In this document: positions 10,084 through 22,312 of the stretch, piece after piece
Layout: each line of letters starts with the position of its first letter
Numbering within the stretch: position 1 is the stretch's first letter
Notes under the pieces: generated by a model
Told to the model about the DNA's origin: nothing
Database searches by the model: none
Seen by the model: the letters and a program-made list of their open reading frames with translations, nothing else
Source of the DNA: Scleroderma bovista
Taxonomy: Eukaryota > Basidiomycota > Agaricomycetes > Boletales > Sclerodermataceae
DNA: 64,000 nucleotides
Assembly: GCA_037178675.1 (NCBI GenBank)
Contig: JAYMGJ010000499.1
Span: 1-64,000 of the forward strand
Direction: 5' to 3'
Translations under genes and position numbers: made by a program

Positions 10084-10740
10084 GTATATTTGAACTCTAG
10101 TCTTGTATGAGTTCACAATCATCTATGTCCAGGACAATCCAAACTTGCTCGCACAAACAACCCAGAACCCTCAGCATCCGACACTTGTCGGGCTGCTGCC
10201 TTGAGCGCTCTGACTAACCTCAGGCGCTCACCTGACTCTGTCTCCCAATTCCAAGGCTTCTCCACTCGGAGAGCCTCCTCCCCCACTCAGTGTCGCCCAC
10301 CTGGGGCTTTCGTCAAAGATCTCGGCAATGACCTAGGTGATGACCATCCCAATGACAATGGCCCCAGTGATGGTGGTCCCGGCAGTGATGGTCCCAACGA
10401 CCCCAATGACCCAAACCCTGATGATGGCAGTGAAGACCCCATTGAGGGCATCCCCAACCAAGAAGAGGCTGGTCTAGTCATTTTCAACAACCTCTCCATC
10501 ACTATCAACAGACTCACGCGATCTTCACGCTCATCTGAGTCCTTGTCTCACACCAAGGTGCGCGAACCCGACACCTTCGATGGGACCGATCCAAAGAAGT
10601 TGCGCACATTCCTAGTCCAGTGTGAGCTCAACTTCCAGGACTGACCAAAGGCGTTTCGCACTGACTGAACCAAGGTCACTTTCGTGCAGTCCTATCTGAA
10701 GGGAATGGCTCTCGCATGGTTCGAGCCAGACCTACTCGGT
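10084..10740 (+). pseudogene. Gypsy-1 gag (5' part), cut by Plavaka element
   Basis: Same protein as Gypsy-2 gag: an acidic Asn/Asp/Pro-rich N-terminal part, then the gag domain (REPDTFDGTDPKKLRTF, SYLKGMALAWFEPDLL). Three TGA codons interrupt it, near 10108, at 10642-10644 and at 10666-10668. The CAA at the homologous Gypsy-2 codon shows that the second came from CGA. The frame is cut at 10740 by the Plavaka element and resumes at 29201. Confidence 0.87.
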
Positions 10741-11100
10741 CATCAGCAAAAGAGGCGAAACCTAGCTAGACCTAGCTAGGCCATACTAGACCAAACAAGG
10801 CCCCTCAGACCTAGTACACCTTGCGAGGAACCATAAATTCTTGCAACCCGCCACTATACCTTGCAAGGACTGCACTGATCTTGCCAAGTCCTACTAGGTC
10901 TGCACACCTTGCTAGGCCTTGCTAGGCCATCCAAGACCTTGTATGTGTCACTCATGCTCACCCACAGCTCGTGCCTTGCTAGGCCTAGTTAGGCCTAGCA
11001 AGGGCATCCAAGACCTTGCACACATCAAATATGCTCGCCGGTAGCTCATGCCTTGCTAGGCCTAGCTAGTTCTTGCCAGATCATGCCATTGCTAGCACAA
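10741..11100. repeat. Plavaka left end: TIR and subterminal repeats
   Basis: A ~20-bp TIR followed by many copies of CCTAGCTAGG, CTTGCTAGGC and CTTGCAAGG-like palindromic units within about 330 bp (10765-11090). Clustered subterminal repeats are the usual transposase-binding sites of CACTA-type elements (family knowledge). A matching cluster is at the right end. Confidence 0.8.
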
Positions 11101-11789
11101 TAAAAATCACATCTATTCATTTATTAATACCACATAACAATAGACCATCTGACCGGCAACAAAAGCATTCCAAACAACAACACATGAACAACAGACAACA
11201 TTAAAGCATTTGAAACAGAATAAAAGGTCCAAATACCACAATTGAAAGCGAAAGCACAACAGCCAAGAGCAAAGGCGCGACAACCGAAAGCATTTGAAAG
11301 TGAAAAGGCATCTAGGGGCTGTAGCAACAAAACTGGGGCAACAGCAATGGGGTAGCGCAAGCGTACCTTTGATAGCTAGTAGCTGGTTCTTGAAGTTGAG
11401 TTGTTTGTGAAGTAGCGAGTAATGAGAGAACAGTTGAACTGTATTGAACTAAGAAACTACAGGGAATCCTACAGGGTATATATACCTGTGGTACATGGTC
11501 TGTGCATAGATAAGTATTGTTCTCGCCTATTTCACCATATTCCCATATGTAGTCGGTGCAGTTTCCATAAACATAGTTATCTGGAAACGTGCCTGTAACG
11601 TGCATCAGCATGTGTTATACACGTGCCTTGCATGTGATAGTTCCGGCTATCTTGTGGAGCTGGTCATGTGATCTACCGGTAATCCGGTTGACACTACTCC
11701 GAATCACATGTAACTGTGATCTCTGGAAATCTCCAAGATTAGATTAAGATAAGATATAATTCATACTTTCTTGTCAACAGGGGCTGGGG
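11101..11789. other. Untranslated part of Plavaka element
   Basis: Sequence between the left subterminal repeats and the 3' end of the minus-strand gene. No conserved frame; probably 3' flank of the DUF6698-like gene. Confidence 0.45.
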
Positions 11790-13504
11790 TCAGAAACCAT
11801 TTGTCTTCTTGGTAGTACGGCAATGAAGTTTCTTGGTAGGAGTGGCGGCCTGCTTGGGATTGACGGAGCCACTGGGAGGTGCAGTGGACGATGCTGCCAA
11901 CTGCGTCGTGTTAGCAACACTCTTACGCATGTGAGACTCATCGAGTTCATTGTCCGAGGGCACTGAGGATAGGTTGGAGTTGTTCCCTGCCTGACCAGTA
12001 GCAGCAGACATGAAGATGCTTGATGCGGATGTGGTTACATCCGAACCTGAGGCATTGGCTTCGGTGGCTTCAGACTCTGTGGGTGGGGGAGTCTCAAACA
12101 CTGGACGCTCCACTGTGTGACGTTTCACGAGTGTTGTGTCTTTCCCTGCACGCTTGGCATGGATCGCTGCCATATTGTTCTTGCATTTGGCTCCATTATG
12201 GACGGCTTGGCTCTTTGGGAAAGCTTGCCTAATAATATCCTCAGATTACGAGTAGAATAATTAGTGATGACGTATGAGTTCCACCATGCGAGGGTCTCGC
12301 GTGTCCATGGATCCATCTCCTTACCGCCGAGTAGCTCAATGATGTTCCATGCCATTTTGCACAAGTCCATGTCACCGATGTTAGCGCCCCAGCATGGTGC
12401 TGTACTCATGGTAAAATACATCTGCCAAGTGTGATCAATTAATGGGCTTGAGGTATCCAATACACATACCACAACATGGACATATGCAATAATAGCCGGC
12501 GTGATCCACATAAGTCCCCAAGCGCGTTCTTCGAGGGTTTCGACGTGTTGCTCGTGACAGCACCTGATGCTGCAGCGGAGGGACTAATGAAGAGGTGAGT
12601 GTAGAACTTTGAAAAGGGGCAGGTTAGTACAACATCGAAGTACTGATGGCAATGCACTCAGAAAGCAGCTTTGCTGTGGAACAACCCCTTCTCCAGGTTC
12701 TCTGGGTCATATACACCATCTTCATAGAAACATGTTGGCCAGTTGTCTGCACAGACATCGATCTGACCACCCTGGAGATCACTCATGGTTCTAAAACAAA
12801 TAAGCGGAGGGCATAATGTGGAGCTAGACCTTACTTATCAGGAGCTTTGTCAAATGACTTAACCTTCTGGGCAGGACAGACCATCCATGTGAGTTGTGGA
12901 TGATTGAAGCCACAGTTTGATTTGTCTTCTGATTTCGGGATCGGCGGGTTGAATGCGCTGCCATCGGGCAGCAGATACGGAAGACCATCATGCTTCACCA
13001 ACCCAAGGTCAGTAGATTTCTGTTCACCCATACCCTTGACTATCTAGATAAATGTAGTTAGTTACCATAGCATATATACATATATAGACTTACCCAACCG
13101 CATATTTCTTTTAACTCCTTCACCTCCATTGTCTCCAATGCCTCTTCGAGACCTAGCATGTGAGTAAGAATGGTCTCATAGACAAGGAGCTGCTGGGAGC
13201 TCTCCTCGCTGTCCCTGTTGGATTAGTTGTGTCAGTACATTGACAATCACCTCTTCGATGTAATTGTACATGTCGATTTCTGCACCACGGCCAGAATAAT
13301 GCTTCAGGCCAACACTGAGAGCAACTCACGGCAACGCGAATGGATGTCCAAGGCACACAAGCTTGCGACCAACGAGTTCATACTTTGCCTTGTCAAATTC
13401 AGCCTGCGATACTCTAATCCTCGACGAATATGTTAGTAGATACATGGTAGTCAATGGGCTTACTTGGGCAGAATGGGTGTGTTTGGCTTTCCTCTCTTGG
13501 GCAT
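11790..13504 (-). pseudogene. DUF6698-like second gene of the Plavaka element
   Basis: Minus-strand, intron-containing gene. Likely start ATG 13504-13502 (MPKRGKPNTPILPK). Exons join over short GT-AG introns, for example about 12786-12834 and 13034-13092. Visible segments: QAEFDKAKYELVGRKLVCLG, then GLPYLLPDGSAFNPP, GFNHPQLTWMVCP, ADNWPTCFYEDGVYDPEN, TPAIIAYVHVVV and the Trp-rich stretch HTWQMYFTM...LAWWNSYV. The C-terminus is Ser/Thr-rich and basic, ending at TGA 11792-11790. TGA at 12660-12658 and frameshifts near 12520 and 12240 break it. I associate this pattern with the basidiomycete DUF6698 group, from memory and without a search. Function is unknown; being inside the TIRs and divergent from the transposase suggests an element-encoded accessory protein. 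Confidence 0.6.
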
Positions 13505-13561
13505 TGCTAAGATTTCATCAGCTAGTTCGGTAGCCTTATGTTTATTTTGATGCATGGATTG

Positions 13562-14885
13562 TGTCAAGACCGGTTCTCCTCGACGATCTTACTAGGAGGT
13601 CCAGAGGTGCAGGGAACTAATGAGGAGGTAAGTCCAGACACTAGTAGGTGCTAGTTAGTGTGGAGAGTCAAGTCCGGGTCAAACGAACGAAGTCCGGGCA
13701 CTAGAGAAGCACAGGGAGTAAGTCCAGGTTTTTGCGGAGTAAGTCCGGACCGCGGGAAAGTGGTCCGGAGTTGAGCGCAGCTTGTCCGGAGCGAAGGACA
13801 TCCAGGTGGGATAAGTCCTGAGAGGTCTAGTGTCGAGTCTGGGACAGAGGTGGCTTTTGCCCTTGTGCAAGTAGGAGACTTGCTAGGATCGGACATAGGA
13901 CCAAGGGGACGAGATAGGATGGAGGCCGGAGTTGGCCGGAGTTCAGGAGAACAAGATGGGATTAGGAGAGCATGGTGGGTAGTACAGAGTGGGGAGTATC
14001 TTAGTCGAGATTTGATCTAAGGAAACTACTAGGCCGGAGTATAGTAGTTTATATAGTAAATGAGAACTAGGGTGAGTATATATGGTGACAAGTAAACACC
14101 TTAGTTGGGACAAGGGATGGAGCAGAAACGGACAGGAAAATAAAGCAGGTACAGGAAAATAAACTGGAGCGGGAGCAGACACGGGGAACTAGAGATACAG
14201 GGACAACAGAGGAAAAGCAGGGACAGTGAAGTAAAGGGAACTAGGTCGGAAGAGGACAGGTAAGGGTTGGAGGTGGACTTAACTAATGTTAAGTCCGGAG
14301 CGATGTCCAGGACCAGAGGAAGTGGGACCAGAGGAAGTGGGACCAGAGGAAGTGCACGACCGGAGGAAGTGCACGACCGGAGGAAGTGCAAGAGTGGAGG
14401 GAGTGCACGAGCAGAGGGAGTGCACGAGCAGAGGGAGTGCACGAGCAGAGGGAGTGCACAGGTGGAGGAAGGGCAGAGTAGCCGGAGGAAGGTCCGGAGT
14501 TGGACATGGAAATGTCCAAGGCCATTGATGGACCTATCAGAGGGAGTGGAGCGGAACAGGAGCAGACATGAGCCGGAGTTGGATGTACCAGCCGGAGTTG
14601 GGCTAGGTCACAGACTAGACAAAGGGAGTGGCCGGACTGAAACCAGAGTAGCGACTAATGGTAGGTACAGGTCCGACATGGAGGAGTTAGACTGTGGATG
14701 TGTCTAGAGGAAGACAGGGGTTAGTCCTGAGGTGGAGATGGATGTAGTGACTGGAGTTAAGCTGGAGTGCAGCTATGAGGCTGGAGATGGCCGGACTAGC
14801 TCCGGAGTTGCGTCAATGCCTAAGGAGAGGGCGGGCGGGCCAGGGTTAGACCGGAGTTGCGACTGGGAAAAGTATGGATATGACA
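13562..14885 (-). mobile_element. Solo LTR-A in Plavaka intergenic region
   Basis: 1324-bp LTR-A, on the plus strand TGTCAAGACC...GGATATGACA, with a perfect GATTG duplication (13557-13561, 14886-14890). It lies between the two Plavaka genes, 57 bp upstream of the DUF6698-like start codon. It contains tandem 15-bp units around AGAGGGAGTGCACGAGC (about 14340-14460). CpGs are largely preserved, suggesting a young copy. Confidence 0.9.
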
Positions 14886-14972
14886 GATTGCATGGATGCA
14901 GACAGAGCGAGTAGTTCAGGATTGATGTGCGCATCTGCCATGTCGATGAGAGGGGATGGTGGGGGGAGGAGG

Positions 14973-17439
14973 TGTCAAGACCGGTTCTCCTCAATGATCT
15001 TACTAGGAGGTCCAGAGGTGCAGGGAACTAATGAGGAGGTAAGTCCAGACACTAGTAGGTGCTAGTTAGTGCGGAGAGTCAAGTCCGGGTCAAATGAATG
15101 AAGTCCAGGCACTAGAGGAGCACAGGGAGTAAGTCCAGGTTTTTGTGGAGTAAGTCCGGACCGTGGGAAAGTGGTCCGGAGTTGAGCATAGCTTGTCCGG
15201 AGCGAAGGACATCCCAGAGGTGGGATAAGTCCTGAGAGGTCTAGCGTCGAGTCTGGGACAGAGGTGGCTTTTGCCCTCGTGCAAGTAGGAGACTTGCTAG
15301 GATCAGACATAGGACCAAGGGGACGAGATAGGACAGAGGCCGGAGTTGGCCGGAGTTCAGGAGAACAAGATGGGATTAGGAGAGCATGGTGGGTAGTACA
15401 GAGTGGGGAGTATCTTAGTCGAGATTTGATCTAAGGACTACTAGGCCGGAGTACGGTAGTTTATATAGTAATGAAACTAAGGTGAGTATATACGGTGACA
15501 AGTAAACACCTTAATGTTGAGACAAGGGATGGAGCAGAAGCAGACAGGAAAATAAACCAGGTACAAGAAAATAAAGCAGGGACAGGAAAATAAACCGGAG
15601 TGGAAGCAGAAACAGGGAACTAGGATTACAGGGATGACGGAGCAGATGCTGGGACAAGTAGGTAAAGGGAACTAGGTCGGAAGAGGACAGGTAAGGGTTG
15701 GAGGTGGACTTAACTAATGTTAAGTCCGGAGCGATGTCCAGGACCGGAGGAAGTGGGACCGGAGGAAGTGCACGACCGGAGGAAGTGCAAGAGCAGAGGG
15801 AGTGTACAAGCGGAGGGAGTGTACAGCTGGAGGAAGGGCAGAGTAGCCGGAGGAAGGTCCGGAGTTGGACATGGAAATGTCCAAGGCCATTGGTGAACCT
15901 ATCTGTCATATCCATACTTTTCCAGTCACAACTCCGGTCTAACCATGGCCCGCCTGACCTCTCCTTAGGCATAGATGCAACTCCGGATCTAGTCCGGCCA
16001 TCTCCAGCCCTATAGCTGCACTCCAGCTCAACTCTGGTCACTACATCCATCTCCGCCTCAGGACTAACCCCTGTCTTCCTACAGACAGATCCGCGGTCTA
16101 ACTCCTCCATGTCGGACCTGTACCTACCACTAGTTGCTACTCCGGTTTCAGTCCAGCCACTCCCTTAGCCTTGTCTGCGACGTAGCCCAACTCCGGCTGG
16201 TACATCCAACTCCGGCTCAGTTCTGCTCCTGCTCCTGCTCCACTTCCTCTGTCAGGTCCACCAAAGGCTTAGGACATTTCCATGTCCAACTCCAGACCTT
16301 CCTCCGGCTACTCCACCCTTCCTCCACCTGTGCACTCCCTCCGCTCGTGCACTTCCTCCGGTCCCACTTCCTCCAGTCCCACTTCCTCCGGTCCTGGACA
16401 TCGGTCCGGACTTAACATTAGTTAAGTCCACCTCTGACCCTTACCTGACCTCTTCCGACCTAGTTCCCTTGTCCCTGCTTTATTTTCTTGTACCTGGTTT
16501 ATTTTCCTGTCTGCTTCTGCTCCATCCCTTGTCTCAACATTAAGGTGTTTACTTGTCACCGTATATACTCACCTTAGTTTCATTACTATATAAACTACCA
16601 TACTCCGGCCTAGTAGTCCTTAGATCAAATCTCGACTAAGATACTCCCCACTCTGTACTACCCATTATGCTCTCCTAATCCATCTGTTCATCTGAACTCC
16701 TGAACTCTGGCCAACTCCGGCCTCCGTCCTATCTCGTCCCCTTGGTCCTATGTCCGATCCTAGCAAGTCTCCTACTTGCACGAGGGCAAAAGCCACCTCT
16801 GTCCCAGACTCGACGCTAGACCTCTCAGGACTTATCCCACCTCTGGGATGTCCTTCGCTCTGGACAAGCTGCGCTCAACTCCGGACCACTTTCCCGTGGT
16901 CCGGACTTACTCCGCAAAAACCCGGACTTACTCCCTGTGCTTCTCTAGTGCCCGGACTTCATTCGTTTGACCCAGACTTGACTCTCCGCACTAACTGGCA
17001 CCTACTAGTGTCTGGACTTACCTCCTCATTAGTTCCCTGCACCTCTGGACCTCCTAGTAAGATCGTTGAGGAGAACCGGTCTTGACACTATCAGGGGAAG
17101 CGGAGCGAAACAGGAGCAGACCTGAGCCAGAGTTGGATGTACCAGCCAGAGTTGGGCTATGTTGCAGACAAGACCAAGGGAGTGGCCGGACTGAAACCGG
17201 AGTAGCGACAAGTGGTAGGTACAGGTTCGACATGGCGGAGTTAGACTGCAGATGTGTCTAGAGGAAGACAGGGGTTAGTCCCGAGGTGGAGATGGATGTA
17301 GTGACCAGAGTTGGGCTGGAGTGCAGCTATGGGGCTGGAGATGGCCGGACTAGATCCGGAGTTGTGTCTATGCCTAAGGAGAGGTCAGGCGGGCCAGGGT
17401 TAGACCGGAGTTGTGACTGGGAAAAGTATGGATATGACA
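14973..17439 (-). mobile_element. Solo LTR-A with a nested, inverted LTR-A
   Basis: Second LTR-A in the Plavaka intergenic region, with a perfect GGAGG duplication (14968-14972, 17440-17444). It is interrupted at 15904-17087 by another LTR-A in opposite orientation; net length about 1.28 kb. Only 82 bp of original Plavaka DNA separates it from the LTR at 13562-14885 after its duplication. Confidence 0.9.
15904..17087 (+). mobile_element. Solo LTR-A nested in LTR-A
   Basis: 1184-bp LTR-A, TGTCATATCC...GGTCTTGACA, with a perfect CTATC duplication (15899-15903, 17088-17092). It is inverted relative to its host LTR, so the three neighbouring LTR-A copies form long inverted repeats. Confidence 0.9.
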
Positions 17440-17444
17440 GGAGG

Positions 17445-17649
17445 TAAAGACACATCGTGGCTGAAGTCGGGAGATAAGGCGGAGATTGAATGCCCGGGCC
17501 ATGCCGTCACTCCAGAATTTCGCTAAGTCCCTCCGAGCCTAATACCATATTAGGTTAATTCCTAATAGTACTACTACCCTTCTTGCCCTCCTCATGCATG
17601 CACCTCCAGCATGCACTTGCTGGGTATTCTCACCTTACTTTTCCTTATC
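17445..17649. promoter_or_regulatory. Remaining promoter side of Plavaka transposase
   Basis: About 200 bp of original Plavaka DNA upstream of the transposase start. With 13505-13561 and 14891-14967 it made up the ~350-bp region shared by two divergent genes before the LTR-A insertions. No clear TATA box; assignment is by position. Confidence 0.4.
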
Positions 17650-20336
17650 ATGGCCAACATTGCTTGCCCATCCTGTGGCAAAACTGTGAAGGGAGAATGT
17701 GGGCTATCAGTCCACATCTCGTGCTGGTGTGCTGCAAATCAATCAGATCTTACTGATTTGCTTCAACAGCATCGAGCATACACCCAGACCATAGCAGAAG
17801 AAGAGAGACTGAGGATTCGTATTGAAAAAGAGGAACAAGCAGAGAGGGAGCGGAAAGAGAGGGAGGAGGACGCATTGCGAGCACAACGACTTAGGAAATT
17901 CGAGAGTCTTGCGGTGAGTGATCTGCCTTTCACGACAAGAATTCCAGTGTTGACCATCTACGTTAGTTTGATGGCCCTGATCTGGGTGAGGATGTCGAAT
18001 GCCAGCCATCTGGCCTTCCCGCTCGCAACCGTCACCTTCCATGTCGGTATCACGATGACCCACCTGCATTACTGATCCCTGCACCCGCCCCTGTCGCTGA
18101 AGAACCAGCAGATTTTTATTCTGAGGCTGCGCCATTCATGGATGACATCAACATGGATGACATTGAATCTAAATCAAGCCAATGGTCTCCTACCCCCTAC
18201 GTTCGTACTGAGTCCGACGGCAATGATTTATTCCACCAATATCACAGTCAATTCCTGTCCTATGACCCTGAAATCATGACTTCCATGGACCAGCTCTGTG
18301 ATGGACCCACGTTCCAGCGCGCTGAAAATGATGAACTGCAGCATCCCCTTCCCCATCCATTCGCCGATTCTCTCCGAGAGTCCTACTTCACCCCATTTTT
18401 GAATGCAACAGTTTGGCATTTAATGGGGTGGTTCTACAACAACTCGACACAGAAGTCTCTCGAAGACCTCAATGGCCTGGTGCACGACGTCATCCTGACT
18501 GACGACTTTGATCGTGAGGACCTCTGGGACTTCAGCACACAGCAGGAAACATGTAGACTCGATGCAGCACCTCATGACCCATCGTCATCGCTCTTCACCT
18601 CTGATGGATGGCACACTGCATCCATACCCATCTGATTACCCTGTGAGAAAGTCAAACAGCCAGAAGATGCGGCCCCCAAATTTCGTGTCGAGGGCCTACA
18701 CTATCGCAAGATCACTGAGGTCGTCAAGTCGGCCTTCAAGGAACCTGCTGCCCAAATGTTCCACACCACGCCATACAAACTCTTTTGGCAGCCAGACAAG
18801 TCTCACCCACCTGAACGTGTCATCACTGAGCTGTACACGTCCGACGCCATGCTACAGGAATACGAAAAGATTAAGGGCTCCCCAGTTGTGGGCTGCAACC
18901 TCCAGACGGTCATCGCCACAATCATGTTATGGTCCGACTTGACTCATCTTGCAAGCTTCGGCCATGCCACGCTCTGGCCAATCTACCTATTCCCTGGAAA
19001 TCAATCCAAGTACACATGGGCCAAGCCTACCTCATTTGCTGCCCATCACCTTGCCTACATCCCTAAGGTATGTTATTGCTTGGCTCACATGTGCTTGAAC
19101 TAACATCATCCTAGCTATCTGATACTATACAGGACTTTTACATGAAGACATTCGGTATGAGTGTGACTGTGGCCATGCTGACACACTGCAAGCATGAACT
19201 GATGCAGGCCATCTGGTCGTTTCTGCTTGACTCAGAGTTTATTGAGGCATATGAGAAGGGTATGGTGATCAGATTCCCTGATGGGATCCTTTGCCAGGTT
19301 TTCTTGTGTTTATTCACATATGCAGCTGATTACCCAGAAAAGTAAGTGCTAGGCACATATTACTTCATTGTTCTGATGGACATTACAGGATTCTTCTCGC
19401 CTGCATGAAATTTCTCAGCAACTGTCCCTGCCTGCATTGTTTGGTCACCAAGGACAAGATCTACAAGCTTGGGACAAAGATTGACCAGTGGGTACGTGAC
19501 AAGAAAGCATGCGTCGATGATGGGGCCCGCCACTGTTTAATCGAAGGCGTACGCAAAGCTATATTTGACCTTGGCCGTAGCATTTCCGGCAAGGTTGTTG
19601 AAGGTGCCATCAGAGCAAAGTCTCTGGTGCCCACCCAGGTACGTGCTACTCATATTTACTATACTTTCTGACTTATTCTCTCTAGAATGCATTTTTGGAG
19701 AAGCTCTCAAAGTTCGGCTTCAATTTTTACTCAATGCTCGTGCCAGATTTCATGCACAAGTTCAAGCTTGGTGTATGGAAAGCGACATTAGCCCATCTCA
19801 TCCATATCCTATACGCAGCTGGGGACAATGCTGTGCAGCAATTCAATGCCCGGTAAGTCGCACTGGGCTTTATCCTTATGTTATACTTATCAAACTATTA
19901 GGTTCCGGCTAGTACCAACGTTCGGGTGAGATACCATCTGGAGATTCAGCAGCAATGTCTCAGGGCTCACAAAACTCGCAGCAAGAGACTTTGAAGATAT
20001 TTTACAGGTTCATGACACACCTATGGACATTTTTCCTTCGGATCTCAGGATCAGGATCAGTGCGCTATCCCAGTCTTCGATGGATTACTCCCCAACCTAT
20101 ATGACACCATCATCCTCAACCTCCTCTTCAAGCTTGCCACCTGGCATGCCTTCGGAAAACTTTGCATGCACACTGAGACAACACTTTTCCACTTTGGTAA
20201 TTGCACAATGCGCCTTGGCCAGGCCTCTCACGATTTCTCGTGGAAATGTGGTGCCAAGTTCCAGACGTATGACCTCCCTCGTGAAACCGCAGCTTGTGGA
20301 TGATGCAAGGGTGCCAAAAGTGCCAAAACGGGGACA

Positions 20337-20626
20337 GTGTATAGAAAGGTGGTGGTCTGCACAGGGAAGGTCTAGCCCTGAAGGAAGGGAGAAGGAGAGC
20401 TGTAGGGTAACCTCAGTATGCTGGCAAGCTACTTTATATTAGTATATACCTGTAGGGTAACTACAAGGTATCAGTAAGTATGTGGTGGTTAGTAGATGGT
20501 ACTCACCCTCAGTATGCTGGCAAGCTACTGAGGGAACTATGGTACTAGGAACTCTACTCTAGTGCGATGCATGCTTATGTAAGTAGGTAAATATACCACA
20601 ACAATCTGTTTATAACTCCAACACAG
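20337..20626 (+). other. Unusually long intron or small insertion in transposase
   Basis: 290 bp separating two conserved Plavaka exons. It can be read as a GT-AG intron (GTGTAT...ACACAG) or as a small TG...CA insertion (TGTATAGAAAGG...CTCCAACA) with CAG on both sides. It contains the direct repeat CTCAGTATGCTGGCAAGCTA twice (about 20412 and 20508) and GTAGGGTAAC twice. Other introns of the gene are about 50 bp. Confidence 0.5.
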
Positions 20627-21978
20627 CGGCGGGTGACACTGCAAGTGGAGGACCCAAGGCACATACCTTCAATATGTCGACCTACAAATTACATGCGCTG
20701 GGTGACTACATCAAGTCTATTTGGCAATTTGGAACAACAGACAATTATTCTACCCAGGTGGTAAGTGGGTCTCTGACATTTCTTACTGTTTACCTCAGCC
20801 ACAACCAGGGAGAGTTGGAACATTGTCGAGTCAAGTGCTTCTACTCACGGATGAACAAGATCGGCTTCACGCATGCAATTGCCAAACACCAACAACCCGA
20901 GTGCCTACTGCACAGAATTCGGCAGGAGAATCAAGCCATAGCTGCGGCAGCCAAAGAAAGAGAAATACATCTACCAACTGCAGGCGGCAAACACCCCTCC
21001 CTACACTTTGTCAACCAGGAACCACTGCCTAACTGTGCGCCTGATGCTCACTACCAGATATCACAAGGAAAGAAATTTTATTGGGACCTAGGTGCCTGGT
21101 TGGCGCGCAACAAGGACGACAAAGCACTAGAGGTACGTCCATATAGCCTCGAAGAACTGGAATTGACACTTTTGCAGGGCTTCCTCCAGAAATTAAAAAA
21201 CCATATCCTGGGGTGCATCATACCAGGTAGCAAGGCTGACAATGGAGACGAGGAGTTCACACTCACTCAATGCAATGCACTCCATTTCATCAACAATCAC
21301 ATCTATCGCCACAAGGTCCTATGCATCAACTACACTACATATGACCTTCGCCGGGCGCAGGATTCCCTGAACCCATGGACACATTCAGACGTCATGGTCC
21401 TCTCACACGAAGATATCGAGAATGCCCACCCTTACTGGTATGCACGAATCATTGGTATATTTCACACGGATGTCCAATACTGCGGCCCTGAACTCAGCAA
21501 TCATGCGCCCAGATGGATCAATTTTATCTGGGTGCAATGGTTCGTGTGCAATAGAAGCATCCAGTCTGGCTGGGCTGTGCATCGTCTGCCCTGCATCGGT
21601 TTCTATCCTCAAGGCAAGCCTGAGGCATTCGGATTCATTGACCCAGAGCAAGTTATTCGTGCGGCACACCTCATCCCAGCCTTTTGTTTCGGGCATACTA
21701 CGGCCTTGTTACCACCATCAATCGCACACCGCAAGTCCGAGAAAGATGAAGACTGGGACTGGTACTATGTCAATATGTACGTAACACAAGTTCTTTGATA
21801 GCTCTCTAACTAGCTATTGCAGTTTTGTTGATTGTGACATGTTTATGAGGTACCAGGGCGGGGGAGTTGGGCACAAAGTGACTCGCGAAGCGACACGGTG
21901 CCTTCTAGATGACTGCAACGTTCTCAACAAGCAACCTTTTACCTTTGAACATGACTGCCAACCATTCGAAGAAGAGAT

Positions 21979-22266
21979 TGTTGAAGCAATACCTATATAC
22001 ATAGAGGAACTGCTACTCCAACTCACCTGTTGGGTGGAGTGCACAACCTGAGATGGTAGCGGTAGCTGGTCAAGAGCTGTTATATTATATAAGCGATGAA
22101 CACTGTTTATATACAACAAACATTGTGACACGTGACTGTGACACATGATGTGTGACATGTAACATCTACTCTAAAGAGGACTATTACTAAGTCTACACTA
22201 ATATGGGTCGCAGTCTTGTGCGCACTTCGTCGACGGTTTACGCCGGGTGCACGTGTGACTTCAACA
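21979..22266 (-). repeat. Copia-1 3' LTR
   Basis: 288-bp LTR, on the plus strand TGTTGAAGCA...GACTTCAACA. It closely matches 28234-28521; differences include CACGTG versus TGTGTG near the middle. A CpG-depleted fragment of this LTR lies at 42707-42793. Confidence 0.92.
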
Positions 22267-22312
22267 CTCCCCCTCGCTGTGCTGCACGTAGAGCACTTCA
22301 GTGAATAAGGTG

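Noticed and set aside
10741..11090. CRISPR-like short repeats
   Set aside because: Repeats are irregular palindromes without unique spacers of constant size, at a DNA transposon terminus in a eukaryotic genome.
14267..14707. 146-residue frame rich in Glu/Gly/Arg in LTR-A
   Set aside because: Arises from the tandem AGAGGGAGTGCACGAGC units of the LTR read on the opposite strand; not conserved in other copies.
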